Origin: Chara braunii
Taxonomy: Eukaryota; Streptophyta; Charophyceae; Charales; Characeae
Assembly (NCBI GenBank): GCA_003427395.1
Contig: BFEA01000571.1
Location: 221,044 to 252,763 of the forward strand
Length of the DNA stretch: 31,720 bases
Reading direction: 5' to 3'
Shown here piece after piece: positions 9,353-19,902 of the stretch; within the stretch, counting starts at the first letter, position 1; each line of letters starts with the position of its first letter. The position numbers were made by a program, and so were the translations under genes. A model generated the notes under the pieces. That model was not told the origin of the DNA, searched no databases, and saw only the letters and a list, made by a program, of their open reading frames with translations.

Positions 9353-10119
9353 AGCGAATGGATTGACAATGCAGAGTTGCAAGTGCCTGAATCGAATATG
9401 TCTTACATGTTGGTGATTATTACGCAGGGTGACAAGATTGTTGCGATGGACTGCAAGTCATCAGAAAGGTGCAATGAGCTAATCAACCAAGTGACTTGAT
9501 GGCAACAGAAAAAATATGGGATTTTTATTCAAAAGTTTAACGTCTGTCGATGCATGCAACCAACTGTTGATAGTGTGTATATTTTCTGTTCACCGAAGGA
9601 CAAGTTATGTGGTACACAGGAAGTGAAGGAAAAAAATAATTTTTACTTATATTACACATGAGATGGTATGTGGGTCAGTGTTGAACCCAATGTTGGCAGC
9701 ATGTTGAAATTTTGTTGATCAACTGTTGAACATCGAACGACATGTTCAAGTCGTGATGGGAAGTGGACCCCCACGGTGACCCAAACACTGCCTCACAACG
9801 CATTTTGGTGAATTACGATCATTCTGGATGTTGCCCGTGTACTGTCCGTACCCGTATTCCTGTTCCATTTTATGCAGATACTAAAAGAGATGAATATATA
9901 TGCAGCCTGGATATGTGCATTTTGTCCTCTCTTCCATTACCTGAAATAGACTATCTTTATTGGTTCACTACTATGTACCATTTTTCTTTTCTTCTCACCG
10001 TCGTGCATTTGTCGTTGCTCACACTAGTGAACCACTTCATTAACATGTTTTGCACATATGATGCATGTGGCACCAAATCTATGGTGATTTTGTCTTTATT
10101 ACTCAGTTTAATAAAATAA
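9353..10119 (+). pseudogene. Decayed protein-like frame(s) upstream of the minus-strand gene
   Basis: From 9353 to a TGA at 9716-9718 one frame reads as protein (S-E-W-I-D-N-A-E-L; S-Y-M-L-V-I-I-T-Q-G-D-K-I-V-A-M-D-C-K; V-Y-I-F-C-S-P-K-D-K). It is broken only by TGA at 9497 and 9659, both at sites where arginine (CGA) or tryptophan would fit. A second frame, 9763-10119, begins D-P-H-G-D-P-N-T-A-S-Q-R and contains C-C-P-C, then becomes hydrophobic. The two could be joined by a 50-base intron (9714-9763, GT to AAG) that keeps phase, but its donor is weak and this is only a possibility. No family is recognised. Confidence 0.4.
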
Positions 10120-10457
10120 ACAAAGGAAATTGACAGCCAAACCTATATCGATACAATAAGCTAAGATTGGGTAGGACCACTATTGACCACATTCTTTGTC
10201 CGTCATCCGTAAAAAGGTAGTTGTCAAGAACACTTGCATACAACCACTGGAAGAAACGAGTAAAAGAGGGTGGAGGAGTGTTATTATTAACATGTAGATA
10301 CAACATTAAAATGATCAACGATCATATAATTCCGCACAAACCACACCATGACTCCGATAGATACAACATGAAAACGGCGGACGATCATCATTGTCAAAAT
10401 TAGTCTCCTGATACATAAACACGAAAAATTCATTGAAACTCGCAAGCGAAACTTTGA

Positions 10458-10494
<37 letters not shown>

Positions 10495-10560
10495 TTGTAA
10501 AGTCTTATGATACATGCCACAAAAATACATGGCTTACTAAAATTTTGACCAGCCCTAAGT
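10120..10560. repeat. Non-coding stretch with (CT)n microsatellite
   Basis: A CT run of about 14 units lies at 10462-10490. No supported gene. This is the 3' flank of the minus-strand gene ending at 10561. Confidence 0.8.
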
Positions 10561-12445
10561 TCATGTACTGTGCACCACAGCATCGCACATTTCGTCACAA
10601 ACCCAGTATTAGAGTCTTGCACTTAAAGTTTATATCTCTCGTTCTCTCCCTGATTCACTGCCACGTGGTTTTGCAAGAACTTCAAACTCATAATCATCTT
10701 CAGTGAGTTTTGTGACACGAGCCGTATTGCTTTGTCTGCCAGGTGTTCCTGCGTTGAAGAATGCCACAACCTTTTCGGCAACCGATGTTGTGCGGTCAAA
10801 CTTGAATATTAAAAAACTCATTACAGTGTCGCGATTACGCACCGACGTCATAATATCCTGCTTAATTGCTGCTAATTTCTGAATCTGCTCTGATGTTTTG
10901 ATTGTCTTCTTAGTCTGTTCAATTTCAGACCGCACAACAAGTTCTGCAAATGCCAGTTGTTGCAAGGTCACCCCGACCCCTCCATCATCCTTTCCCATCT
11001 GAAAAATTTTCTCTATCGCTGTCTTGAATTGTTTTGCACCCCACGGATCATTGCCCAGTTGTCTCCATGATTTGTTTCTCTGCATCTCTGCCCGCAAGTT
11101 CTTGCGCACTTCCTGTTAGTGGTCCATTTCTGCACATCGCAGGAGTGATAGCTCCTTCTCTGCCCAAAACCAGTGTTTCAACTCCCATGTTATCTCTCCT
11201 CTCACCGTTGTCATGACTCTGTTACATTCCACCAACACTGACCGCACTCTTGCATTATCCATATACATACTGAGTCCCTCCTTCACATTTTTTCCTAACA
11301 TGTTTGTTGTTGATTGCAGAGATGCGAAGAAGTCGTCCTCCGAGGGGTACATTGTTGCGTCATTCGTCGCAGTGAATGCATACGCCTTTGCGATTTAACG
11401 AAATAATATATCCTTTGCTTTCTTAGGAAAATATATATTGCCTATGTCGGTTGTCTGCTCGTGGTATTCTCTCTTTTTCTGTATGTTTGACGCTTCTTCG
11501 ACAATGTTGCCCCCTGGTATGAGACAATGGAAAGACATAAAAAGACATCAAACAACATACATGCCACAACAACACACGATTTTGTTAATAGTTTTGTAAT
11601 ATTTGTGAACTTCTTTTTGTGCATCATTATAAGGAGGACATATACGAGGTTTGAGGTTGTGAACGACTACTTTTAATAATGAACTTACATTGTTGCGACG
11701 ACGACTCCTTGCGCACCAACTACTTGTTCGTCTCAACTTTTTCTCTCACCCCTCGTCCACATGTTCCTTCACTTTCACGTTTTCTCTTCAGGTTACTCAG
11801 TGACTTCTAACTATCCTCGCCATTGCTATAGTATGAAGTTTCCTCTTCTTCATCATCGTTCGCGTCATTGCTTACACTATCGCTTTTCTGTTCTGCACCA
11901 CTCTCCTCTTCTTCTTTTTAATCTCCTATTGTCTCTAATTCACTATCATCGCCCTCGTCGTCTGTTCTCGCATTTTCCTCGCTTTCAGAATGAGATGCAT
12001 CCTCCATGGAGCGCTGCGACAGGTTCGCTTTCGCTCGTGTGCTGCTTTCAACAACATCCGCTCCCCTCAAATCCGTTGTTTCGATAATTTTGTGAACTTC
12101 GTTGCCAAGTCTTGCAAGTCCTTGATCTGTGAATGACTTTTTATTTGATGTTTTTGGTGGCCGACTCTCACGCATTGGATGACCTTTTCTTGACTTTGGA
12201 GTCACAAGGGCTGAATCATCTCGTCTTTTCGATCTCTCTCTGTCCTTCCTTCTTGATGACACGGTAACCAATGCACGCACTCTGCAGATCTCGTTCTCCA
12301 ATCGTCTCTTTGATTTCTCGTTCCCGCTTCGTCTGTGTCTCCGCTTTGCTATCTCCGAGTCCAACTTTGATGTTTTTTTCACGCTTGTTTTTTTCTCATG
12401 ATGCTTGAGGGATCTGCTTAGATCCTCGTACTTCGGCCTCATCAT
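10561..12445 (-). CDS. Two-exon gene candidate, 570 codons, with seven in-frame TAA/TAG codons
   Basis: Exon 1 is 12445-11689 (ATG at 12445), then a GTAAGT donor. The 175-base intron (11688-11514) has a CTATTAAC branch-like site, a pyrimidine-rich end and a CATACCAG acceptor. Exon 2 is 11513-10561, ending in TGA. Phase matches (T plus GG gives TGG), and the total is 1710 bases. In-frame stops are TAA at codons 176, 292, 385, 547 and 554 and TAG at 213 and 242. No TGA precedes the terminal one, and about 20 normal CAA/CAG codons are present. Residues 1-100 are lysine/arginine-rich and nuclear-localisation-like (K-K-T-S-V-K-K-T-S-K; S-K-R-R). Residues 150-212 are acidic (D-D-E-G-D-D-S-E; D-D-E-E-E-E). 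The C-terminal half looks helical and charged. Another TAA sits just before the ATG with protein-like codons upstream, so the true start may lie in an earlier exon. Either TAA/TAG are read as glutamine or this is a C-to-T-decayed gene. No family is recognised. Confidence 0.5.
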
Positions 12446-12542
12446 TTAAAACACACGTATTTTAGGCACCAGGGAATGTGGATCATTTTTATATTTTCGC
12501 AACACACACCTTTTTACACACACACACACACACACACACAGA

Positions 12543-12582
<40 letters not shown>

Positions 12583-12691
12583 GGTACTTCGATTAGCATT
12601 CCGTTGGATTGTGACAGTCTTGTACTGTGTGTGTGTGTGTGTGTATGTGAGAGAGGGAGTGTGCGTCTGTGTGTGTGTGTGTATATGTGTG

Positions 12692-12722
<31 letters not shown>

Positions 12723-12767
12723 TTATGCTTCTTTTAGGAGGCGGGCATGTACAGATTTACATCTGTT
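12446..12767. repeat. Cluster of microsatellites: (CA)n, (AT)n, (TG)n, (GA)n
   Basis: CA repeats about 12515-12540, AT repeats about 12547-12575, TG runs about 12624-12645 and 12667-12682, GA run about 12693-12722. If the neighbouring minus-strand frames belong to one gene, this is intronic. Confidence 0.9.
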
Positions 12768-13874
12768 CTAGAGAGTGTGCAAGCGAGCCGACACGCGGCT
12801 TCCTCTGCAACAATATTCGCATTTTGTGACCTCCGCAGTCCGACCATAGTTTTCTTTAACTACAAACATCCTTTTTTTTAGTATAGATAGCAGGTGGGAC
12901 ACACAATCCACGACGAACCGCAACAATTGGCGTTTGTTAGCTGCCGCGATGAAATCGTCAAAATTATCGGTCGTTAGTGGAATATGACACAATTTGTCAG
13001 TCAACGACAGCGCAGTGCTGGCAAAAACACACGGATAATTGTGTTGAATACTGAATGATTGGAGACACATAACATCCTTGCATGTAAGTATTGTGTGCAA
13101 CTCATTCGAGGATCGCATGTCTGTCACACCATCTTGTACCTTCAAGTTGAGATCGTCATCGATGTCGACATTGGGGATAACCCTTTCCTGCTTGCGTGAT
13201 ACTTCTAGATCTCCAGAAATCAAGCGTCCACATGCGTATTGTAATGTGTCTATGATATCCATGCAACCGTTAACCAAAGTATCGTTTTTGGTAGGAATAT
13301 CTCCGCCCACCCATGCTTTATCTTCGCCCCCAACGTGTGCACATGCGGTATAATGTCATGTTGTTTCCAAACAATAAAAAATACAATACTGCGAGAATGT
13401 CAACAGGTGCACCATGCTTTCGTCGGATGCGCACCCCGAGGCAACTCCCTCGTCCTGGCTATTGTAAGAAGCCCATCCTTCCCTCAAAACACATTTTTCG
13501 TTGTTTGTACATCACACAAGGTCCCATGCAGGGCTCTGCACTGTTGTAGACCGTCTTGGATTGCGCATCTCTAACAGGTCTTCAAACTCTTTCACTCTCT
13601 TCTTCAAATTTTCGTTCTCCGAAACATTGGCATGCCACGCTTGTCGCAACCAGACCACACTGCGCATTCTTTGTTCCGAGTCTGCCAACTTGTCAGCAAG
13701 CTGAAGTTTAACACGCTCGAGCTCTTCTCGGGATTGTGTTAACAATTGCTTATGGTGATGACTATCTAATGCGAGGTTAGAGATCTGTCGCTGTTGGTTT
13801 TCGATCTCTGCCCTGCATGCTCTCAACACGGTCGTTGTGCTTTCATCGTGTCTCGCCTCCACTTCTGTGTCCAT
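12768..13874 (-). pseudogene. Minus-strand coding region: coiled-coil N-terminal part plus 180-codon frame
   Basis: ATG at 13874 is preceded by an in-frame TGA and sits in a good context (AAACATGG). The first 120 codons (13874-13512) encode a likely coiled coil: heptad-like E-I-E-N-Q-Q-R-Q-I-S-N-L and E-L-E-R-V-K-L-Q-L-A-D-K-L-A. The same frame continues to a TAG at 12770-12768, interrupted by TGA at 13514-13512 and 13358-13356. The last 180 codons read well (G-C-M-D-I-I-D-T-L-Q-Y-A-C-G-R-L-I-S-G-D-L-E). The region between the TGAs could hold one or two short introns or a frameshift at a five-C run near 13327-13331; I could not find a phase-perfect pair of sites. It may be the 5' part of the gene ending at 10561 or a separate decayed gene. 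No family is recognised. Confidence 0.45.
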
Positions 13875-14312
13875 GTTTCAGTCACAAACTTATACTTCAC
13901 GCAATTGGTCACTTGCGTTAGGCACCATACTTTTCTTACATGCGAACGACGACCACCCCACTAGACATCTGGAGAATATGGATCCGTGTCAGATACTTTC
14001 CAACTTATATGCATTCATGTGAACTGTCTTCTGAGCAGGGAATCCCTATTGTAAAAGCTTGAGAGAGAGAGTGTGAGAGAGAGAGAGAGCACTTGGCAGC
14101 GCCGCATAATGTCATCATCATCATGTTCATAATCATCATGTTCATAATCATCATAAGTAGAAAAAGCGACACCTAAAAAAAAAAAAAAAAGCAGCTTCTT
14201 GCCGCTTCACAAGTAAAAAACATAAGAGCAACCACAGGGAAAACATACACTTAACATATCTTACAACTTGTCGGAAATCATACAATGTGAACTCCCACAT
14301 TTTCTCTATAAT

Positions 14313-14344
<32 letters not shown>

Positions 14345-14385
14345 TGGTATTGACGATATATATGTGTATCTATCTACCAATAGAA
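13875..14385. other. Non-coding, with low-complexity tracts
   Basis: GA-rich run at 14061-14089, (CATCAT)-like repeats about 14112-14155, poly-A 14177-14190, (AT)n about 14311-14344. No gene supported. Confidence 0.6.
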
Positions 14386-14880
14386 AAATTCCCATGAGAA
14401 ATTAAAATTGAAAAAACATTTAAAAAAAAAAAAATCCTTCACATTTATAAATTATTATTCAAATGTTCGTCCAATTCTATTTTTTTCAGTTTTATTTGAT
14501 AAGTTCTCGTTTAAATATGAGTTTTCCCTTCCAACTACATCTATTTGTTCAAGATGGAATACAAGTATGGATGAGTTTATGAAATGTTTTAATTAAACTT
14601 TCATTTTACTACAATAAATATCTTCTAATTTGAATTGGATTAACCAATTTATGACTGAAAATATTTACTTAGAATAACAATCCAATTAAAATATTTCATG
14701 AACTCGTCCAGACTTTCCTTCCATCTCTAACATGCTGTTCAAATAAGGAGGGATACCCTATTCTTGGAAGGAAAGTTTTCAAATAAAGAGGAAATTTTTA
14801 AAATTGGAATGACATTTTTTTAAGATGGAATGAAAATTTAAAATTTAGAATGTAGTTTTAATATAGAATGATTATTTAAT
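14386..14880 (-). repeat. AT-rich dispersed repeat family, copy in minus orientation
   Basis: Inverted relative of 23850-24126 and 24145-24430. Shared landmarks are TTCCCATGAGAAAT(T/G)AAA, CTTCCAACTACATCTATTTGTTCAAGATGGAAT, AATTAAACTTTCATT(T/C)TACTACAA, TTGGATTAAC and TGACTGAAAAT. No coding content. Confidence 0.65.
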
Positions 14881-14903
14881 TATAGGAATTTTTTTTGTTG
14901 ACT

Positions 14904-14930
14904 TATATATATATATATATATATATACAC

Positions 14931-14994
<64 letters not shown>
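14904..14994. repeat. (TA)n then (AG)n microsatellite
   Basis: TA dinucleotides 14904-14926, followed by about 30 AG units 14935-14994. Confidence 0.97.
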
Positions 14995-14996
<2 letters not shown>

Positions 14997-15120
14997 GCCA
15001 CTTGGCAGCACCAGCCTGTGTGCCTGCCTGCCTGCCAACCTGCCAGCCTTTCTCCCTCCCTGCATGCCTGCATCCCTGCTTGCTTGCCTGCTCACCTGCC
15101 TTCCAGCCTTTGTGTCTGTC

Positions 15121-15848
15121 TGCATGTGTGCCCGCCTGTGTGGATGTCTGTCTCCCTCACCTCTTGCGCCAGTGCGCACGTCCAGCCCGCCTGCTAGCGC
15201 AAGTACAACCAACCAAAGCAGCAGTGTGGCCGCATTGCCTGCTCAGGCTAGAATTCACCTGCCCCTGGGCTCTCACTTTCGTATATGGAAACTGTGGCCT
15301 GCGTGTTGGGGCCGAGTACCATCAGGTCAGCCCAAAGTGTCTGCGTCCTGGCCCAATTTCCGACAGTGGCATGGTCCTCGTGCAGTTAGGCACGCCCAGG
15401 AAGCCATGAAGTCTCCAAGTGTTTGGCACATTCTCATTGGCTCGCAGAAGATGTCTGACGACAATGTCGCTTACCTCCCTGCCTGCCTGCCTGTCTGTCT
15501 GCATGGTTGCCCGCCTGTGTGGATGCTCGTCTCCCTCACCTCTTGCGCCAGTGCGCGCGTCCAGCTCGCCTGCTAGCGCAGCTACAACATGGCAAAGCAA
15601 CACGTTGGCCGCATCGCCGGCTCAGCCCAGAATTCCCCTGCCCCAGGCTCTCACTTTCGTATATGGAAAGTGTGGCCTGCGTGTAGGGGCCCAGTATATT
15701 CAACTCGGCCCAAAGTGTCTACGCCCAGTCCCGATTTTCGATACTGGCCTGGTCCTCGTGCAGTTAGGCACGTCCAGGAAGCCCTTAAAGCTCGAAGTGT
15801 TTGGCACATTCTTATTGGCTCGCAGAAGATGTGTGACAACAATATCGC
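15121..15848 (+). repeat. Tandem duplication, two units about 378 bp apart
   Basis: Unit 1 (about 15121-15470) and unit 2 (about 15498-15848) share GTGTGGATG, CTCCCTCACCTCTTGCGCCA, CTCTCACTTTCGTATATGGA, CCTCGTGCAGTTAGGCACG and TTGGCTCGCAGAAGATGT. CTGCCTGC-type repeats precede each. From the CTCTCACTTTCG block to the GCAGAAGATG block the two units align without indels, and a frame beginning G-S-H-F-R-I-W-K and ending G-S-Q-K-M is open in both. A second frame (L-T-F-V-Y-G) is open in unit 2 but meets TGA at 15407-15409 in unit 1. Whether anything is translated is unknown. Confidence 0.7.
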
Positions 15849-15999
15849 AAGAACATGGTCCGCAACTACTGAATGATGTGTCGGCCTGTCACTGCGTCTG
15901 CCCTGGGGCTCAACCGAATTAGCCCTGGCCTCAACCGCACAACGCAGCTGTTGCTTCTGGAACGAGCCACGGAAGACTGACATTGATTTGTAAGCAACT

Positions 16000-16203
16000 A
16001 CCGTGCTACAACTGTCTGTTTCCCCCGATATAAAAAATGGTGAAAATTGGTCTCTCGTGGATGAACAAGCCCTACTAGCAACTGCTACTAACTGTTGGTA
16101 CTGTGTAAAATAGGCCTCTTGTGGATGAAATGGCAGTACAACTTCAGCTTCTACTAGCCGCTACTAACTGGTGTAACTGTCTGTGAACTGTGTGCGTCTG
16201 TTT

Positions 16204-16235
<32 letters not shown>

Positions 16236-16581
16236 CCGCACACGAACACGCACACGCACACACACACACATACCCATAGACGCACCCACACACACACACA
16301 CACACGCACACACTCACAAATAGATGTGGCCCTATGGACCACGGACCACAGATGCTACGACTGTAAGCATTTGCCGTGCCGCAACTGTTTGTTTCCCCAG
16401 GTACGGAAAATGGTGCGAATAGGCCTCTCGTGGATGAACAGGCCCTACTAGCAGCCGCTACTAACTGGTGCTACTATGTAAAATAGGGCTCTCGTGGATG
16501 AACTGGCAGTACAACTTCAGCTGCTACTAGTTGCTACTAACTGCTGCAACTATCTGTCTCACTGCGTTTGTTTCCACAGAG

Positions 16582-16617
<36 letters not shown>

Positions 16618-16720
16618 CCGCACACGAACACGCACACACACATACACATACCCACAGACGCATATACACACACACAAACACGCACACACTTACACATAGA
16701 TGTGGCGTGCACCCAAGTTC
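16000..16720 (+). repeat. Second tandem duplication containing (CA)n tracts
   Basis: Two units about 370 bp apart share TCTCGTGGATGAACA(A/G)GCCCTACTAGCA, GGCAGTACAACTTCAGCT and TGTTTCCACA followed by CA repeats (16206-16232 and 16583-16614) and CACACATAGATGTGGC-like sequence. The phrase ATGTGGCCCTATGGACCACG recurs at 16324 and 16955. Confidence 0.75.
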
Positions 16721-18720
16721 ACAATTGTGTATCCTCACTCCAAAACAAATTGTCTGTGTATGTGTAAACGACCCTCTCTCTCTCTCTCTCAACCAATCAA
16801 GTTGATTGGTTAATTGATAGGTGAAATTTAATATCTGCAATGACCGATCATCCACGGATGTTTTTTTTTTTTTTTTTTCCTTATGCTGAAGGGACCAAGC
16901 AGGCAAGTCTGCCCTTATGCCCCCTCCGTAGCCCTGAAAAATTAAGTTAATATCATGTGGCCCTATGGACCACGGATCAGATATTAAACTAATCACAACA
17001 GATACTGCGAGGATCAGGCTCCTCGGCAGGCGTAAGGGCCCCAATTGGCAAATCTGCCCGCCCTAAGTGAAGGCGGGCCTGACAAATCACGAGAGACCCA
17101 TTGTTGTAAATATCGCATTTTGGGTTTCAGACAGTTGCATCGCGTCAGTTGGTTGAGGGAACCCAAGCCACTAGCAGCAGAAATTTCCAAGGCCTACGCG
17201 ACCTTTTTCAAAGCTGGCCCTGAGCCACATCGACAGCATCACGCACGAAAACCAGTCAGACCGCGTAACCGAACGGGGCCCAGGGCACCAACAACATCAG
17301 CAGAGGCCCATCTTGATATGCCCTACTGGACATGCCCATCCGGACATGCCATACCGGAAGACGTGGGTGAAAGACAAGGACAGGGAGGAGACGTGGGTGA
17401 AAGACAAGGAGGGGAGAGAGTGGAGAGATGAAGAAGATGCTGTGAGGCTTATACCTGGTATTGGCGGTGGTCTGCATTGGGCAACATCTTCAAGTACTTT
17501 GGTGGTTGTTGGCGTCAACAGTTGCGTTGTCCATTCGTTGGCTAGCAGTTACTAGGTGAGAGTAGGCTGGGCGCCATGCGCCAAGTACGAGATAGGGCCT
17601 GGATACTTGTATTGGTGTTCACAAGAGTGCAACCATTGATATTCTTTCATTTATAATTCAACTACTGACTGGAATCAAACACAGATTTGTTTCCTAACAT
17701 GAGCAGGCCTTGGCATATTGCATATCCATCAAAACTCGAATTTTCACAATCTGTAAAACAACAGTTTTAGGCATGGGCCACTCCGCAAATCTAAACCATC
17801 TACCAATTTTTTTATTTTTTTTTTAAACAATTGCTCCAACTACTATTTCTGCTTGATTGATTATAACAAAGATGTGGCCCTCAGATTAGTAAAGATTCTC
17901 CCTAATTCTCTGCTTGATCGATTATAGCAAAGATGTGCCCCTCAGAAGCGGTCGGCGTACGATGACGTGAACACACCATTGGGGATGATTGGCTAGTGCG
18001 AGTCATTTCTTCACACACAAAACCGTAAGGCACAACACTTGGTCCCCAGTAGTGAACCGACTTTAACACACACACCTCTTCTGGTTCTCTTACTCTCTCT
18101 CTCTCTCTCTCTCTTGCGACAATTTTTTATGCTTTCCACTGTCTCTGTGATGCCATCTTAAGGTCTTGAAAAAAGATTTTTCCTCACGTACATCTCTTGG
18201 CAGTCCCTTTTTTTGATTCTTTTTGTTTTTCCAGATGAAATAGAATGTTGTGTAGCGAGTGAGTTATTTATTTTGTTTTTTTTTTTCAACTGAGTAAGTT
18301 CTGAATAATGAGTAATGAGTTATATGAGTCCAGAAGTGCAAGTCAGACAACACGATAGTAGAACACAAAGGACCTGCCTCCACTACTCACCACATGCATG
18401 GAGGTGCACTATTTCATGTTGTAACCGAAGATTCATTCAAAGAATGGACAAAAAAAAAAATGCCCTCGTGGCCTGTTGGATCCCTCATGCCCTGTTGGAT
18501 CCAATATCAAATCTCCAACATGCAATATCCAATTTCAAGTTCCGCCATATCTCCATTGAACTAATCTTTATCTTCATCTCGAATCCCCATCTCCCATGTC
18601 TCTCACCATCTTTATTCTCCATCTCCCATCCTCTCATTAACTACATCATCTTCGCATGCTTTTGCTCCCAATTCCAATAAATCATGACGTTCGCTTTCCT
18701 CTGTTCGCAATGAACATGGT
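16721..18720. other. No firm gene; short repeats
   Basis: Contains (CT)n at 16775-16790 and 18091-18113, poly-T 16860-16878, and a short direct repeat of GTGGGTGAAAGACAAGGA at 17363 and 17393. A plus-strand frame at 17045-17431 (128 codons, proline-rich, then V-G-E-R-Q-G repeats) has no recognised domain. TGCTTGAT(T/C)GATTATA(A/G)CAAAGATGTG(G/C)CCCTCAGA is repeated near 17850 and 17911. Confidence 0.35.
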
Positions 18721-18840
18721 TCTCCATCTCCATCTTTATCTCCATCTCCATCTCCATCTCTCAATCTTCATCTCCATCTCTCCAACTCCATCTCTCCATC
18801 TCTCCATCTCCATCTCTCCAGCTACAGCTCCATCTCCAGA
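18721..18840 (+). repeat. (CATCTC)n minisatellite
   Basis: CATCTC / CATCTCTC units repeat about sixteen times with small changes. Confidence 0.9.
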
Positions 18841-19099
18841 TCCCGCTCCCATTTCTTCCCCGGTGTCTCTTCCTCCCTCTCTCTACTCACTGTGCCCCTT
18901 CGCTTCTCGTGTAGACGTCTTCACCCGAATTGAACGTACGGTAATTGTGGCTGCATTTGGGCGGACTGTCATTCTACATACAGTGATAATGACGGTACGT
19001 TTTATTCGGGTGCAGACGGTAGACGTCGGCAATAGCAGATCCCTGAGGCACCATTCGTCACTATGTATGTTTTCATCCTCCAGCGGTCGGAATCAAGAG

Positions 19100-19301
19100 A
19101 CAGGAGAGAGGCAGGGAAAGAGAGGGCAAGGGAAAGGGAGAGCGGAAAGGCGCAGGAGGAAAGAGGGGGCGTGGGAGGGGAGGGGGGACGAATTTGAAAG
19201 AAAAAGGGGAGAGAAAAGAAAGAAAAGAGAATGGAAGAGGAGGAATCCAAGAGAAAACAACAGAGGGAGAGAGAGGAGAAGAGAAAACTAAAGATTAAAG
19301 C

Positions 19302-19356
<55 letters not shown>

Positions 19357-19540
19357 GAGAGCGGGGGGGCAGAGAGGAGGGAAGGAGGGAGAGGAGGAGG
19401 AGGAGGAGGAGAAATCGAGGAACATGGAACATGCCGAATAACAGCGAGAGAGAGAGGGAAGGAAGAAAGACAGAGAGAGAGAAAGAGAGAGAAAAAGAGA
19501 GAAAGAAAGTGAAAGAAAGTGAAAGACAAAAAAAGAGAAA
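19100..19540. repeat. Long purine-rich tract with (GA)n core
   Basis: Almost entirely A and G on the plus strand for over 400 bases. A pure AG run lies at 19305-19353, and GGAGGA units about 19388-19412. It could form triplex or H-DNA. Open frames here are low-complexity artefacts. Confidence 0.9.
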
Positions 19541-19685
19541 AAGTCGAAGTTATCACCTCCTTCCATCGACGAAAGCGAAAATTGTTTGTTTTTTTCTCTC
19601 GTTTTTATGTTTCTTTTTTTTTTATCCCATTTTAATTTCTCTCATTTTTGTCTCTCATTTTTTTCTCTGTTTTTTTTCTGTCTTT

Positions 19686-19877
19686 NNNNNNNNNNNNNNN
19701 NNNNNNNNNNNNNNNNNNNNNNNNNNNNNNNNNNNNNNNNNNNNNNNNNNNNNNNNNNNNNNNNNNNNNNNNNNNNNNNNNNNNNNNNNNNNNNNNNNNN
19801 NNNNNNNNNNNNNNNNNNNNNNNNNNNNNNNNNNNNNNNNNNNNNNNNNNNNNNNNNNNNNNNNNNNNNNNNNNNNN
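19686..19877. other. Assembly gap (192 N)
   Basis: Run of N flanked by T-rich sequence on the left and a pure T tract (19878-19902) on the right, consistent with a low-complexity gap. Confidence 1.
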
Positions 19878-19902
19878 TTTTTTTTTTTTTTTTTTTTTTT
19901 TT

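Noticed and set aside
10561-12445. Calling a proven alternative genetic code
   Set aside because: Nearby frames carry in-frame TGA as well, so C-to-T decay explains all loci together. Left as a hypothesis.
14895-15212. Frames on both strands with R-E-R-E and S-L-S-L runs
   Set aside because: Translated (AG)n and CTGCCTGC repeats, not genes.
16154-17044. Cysteine/valine-rich and T-H-T-H-rich frames
   Set aside because: Translated (CA)n / (TG)n microsatellites.
18656-19566. Frames of 184-211 codons rich in S, L, P or R, E, K
   Set aside because: They lie on the CATCTC minisatellite and the purine tract. Both strands are open for compositional reasons.
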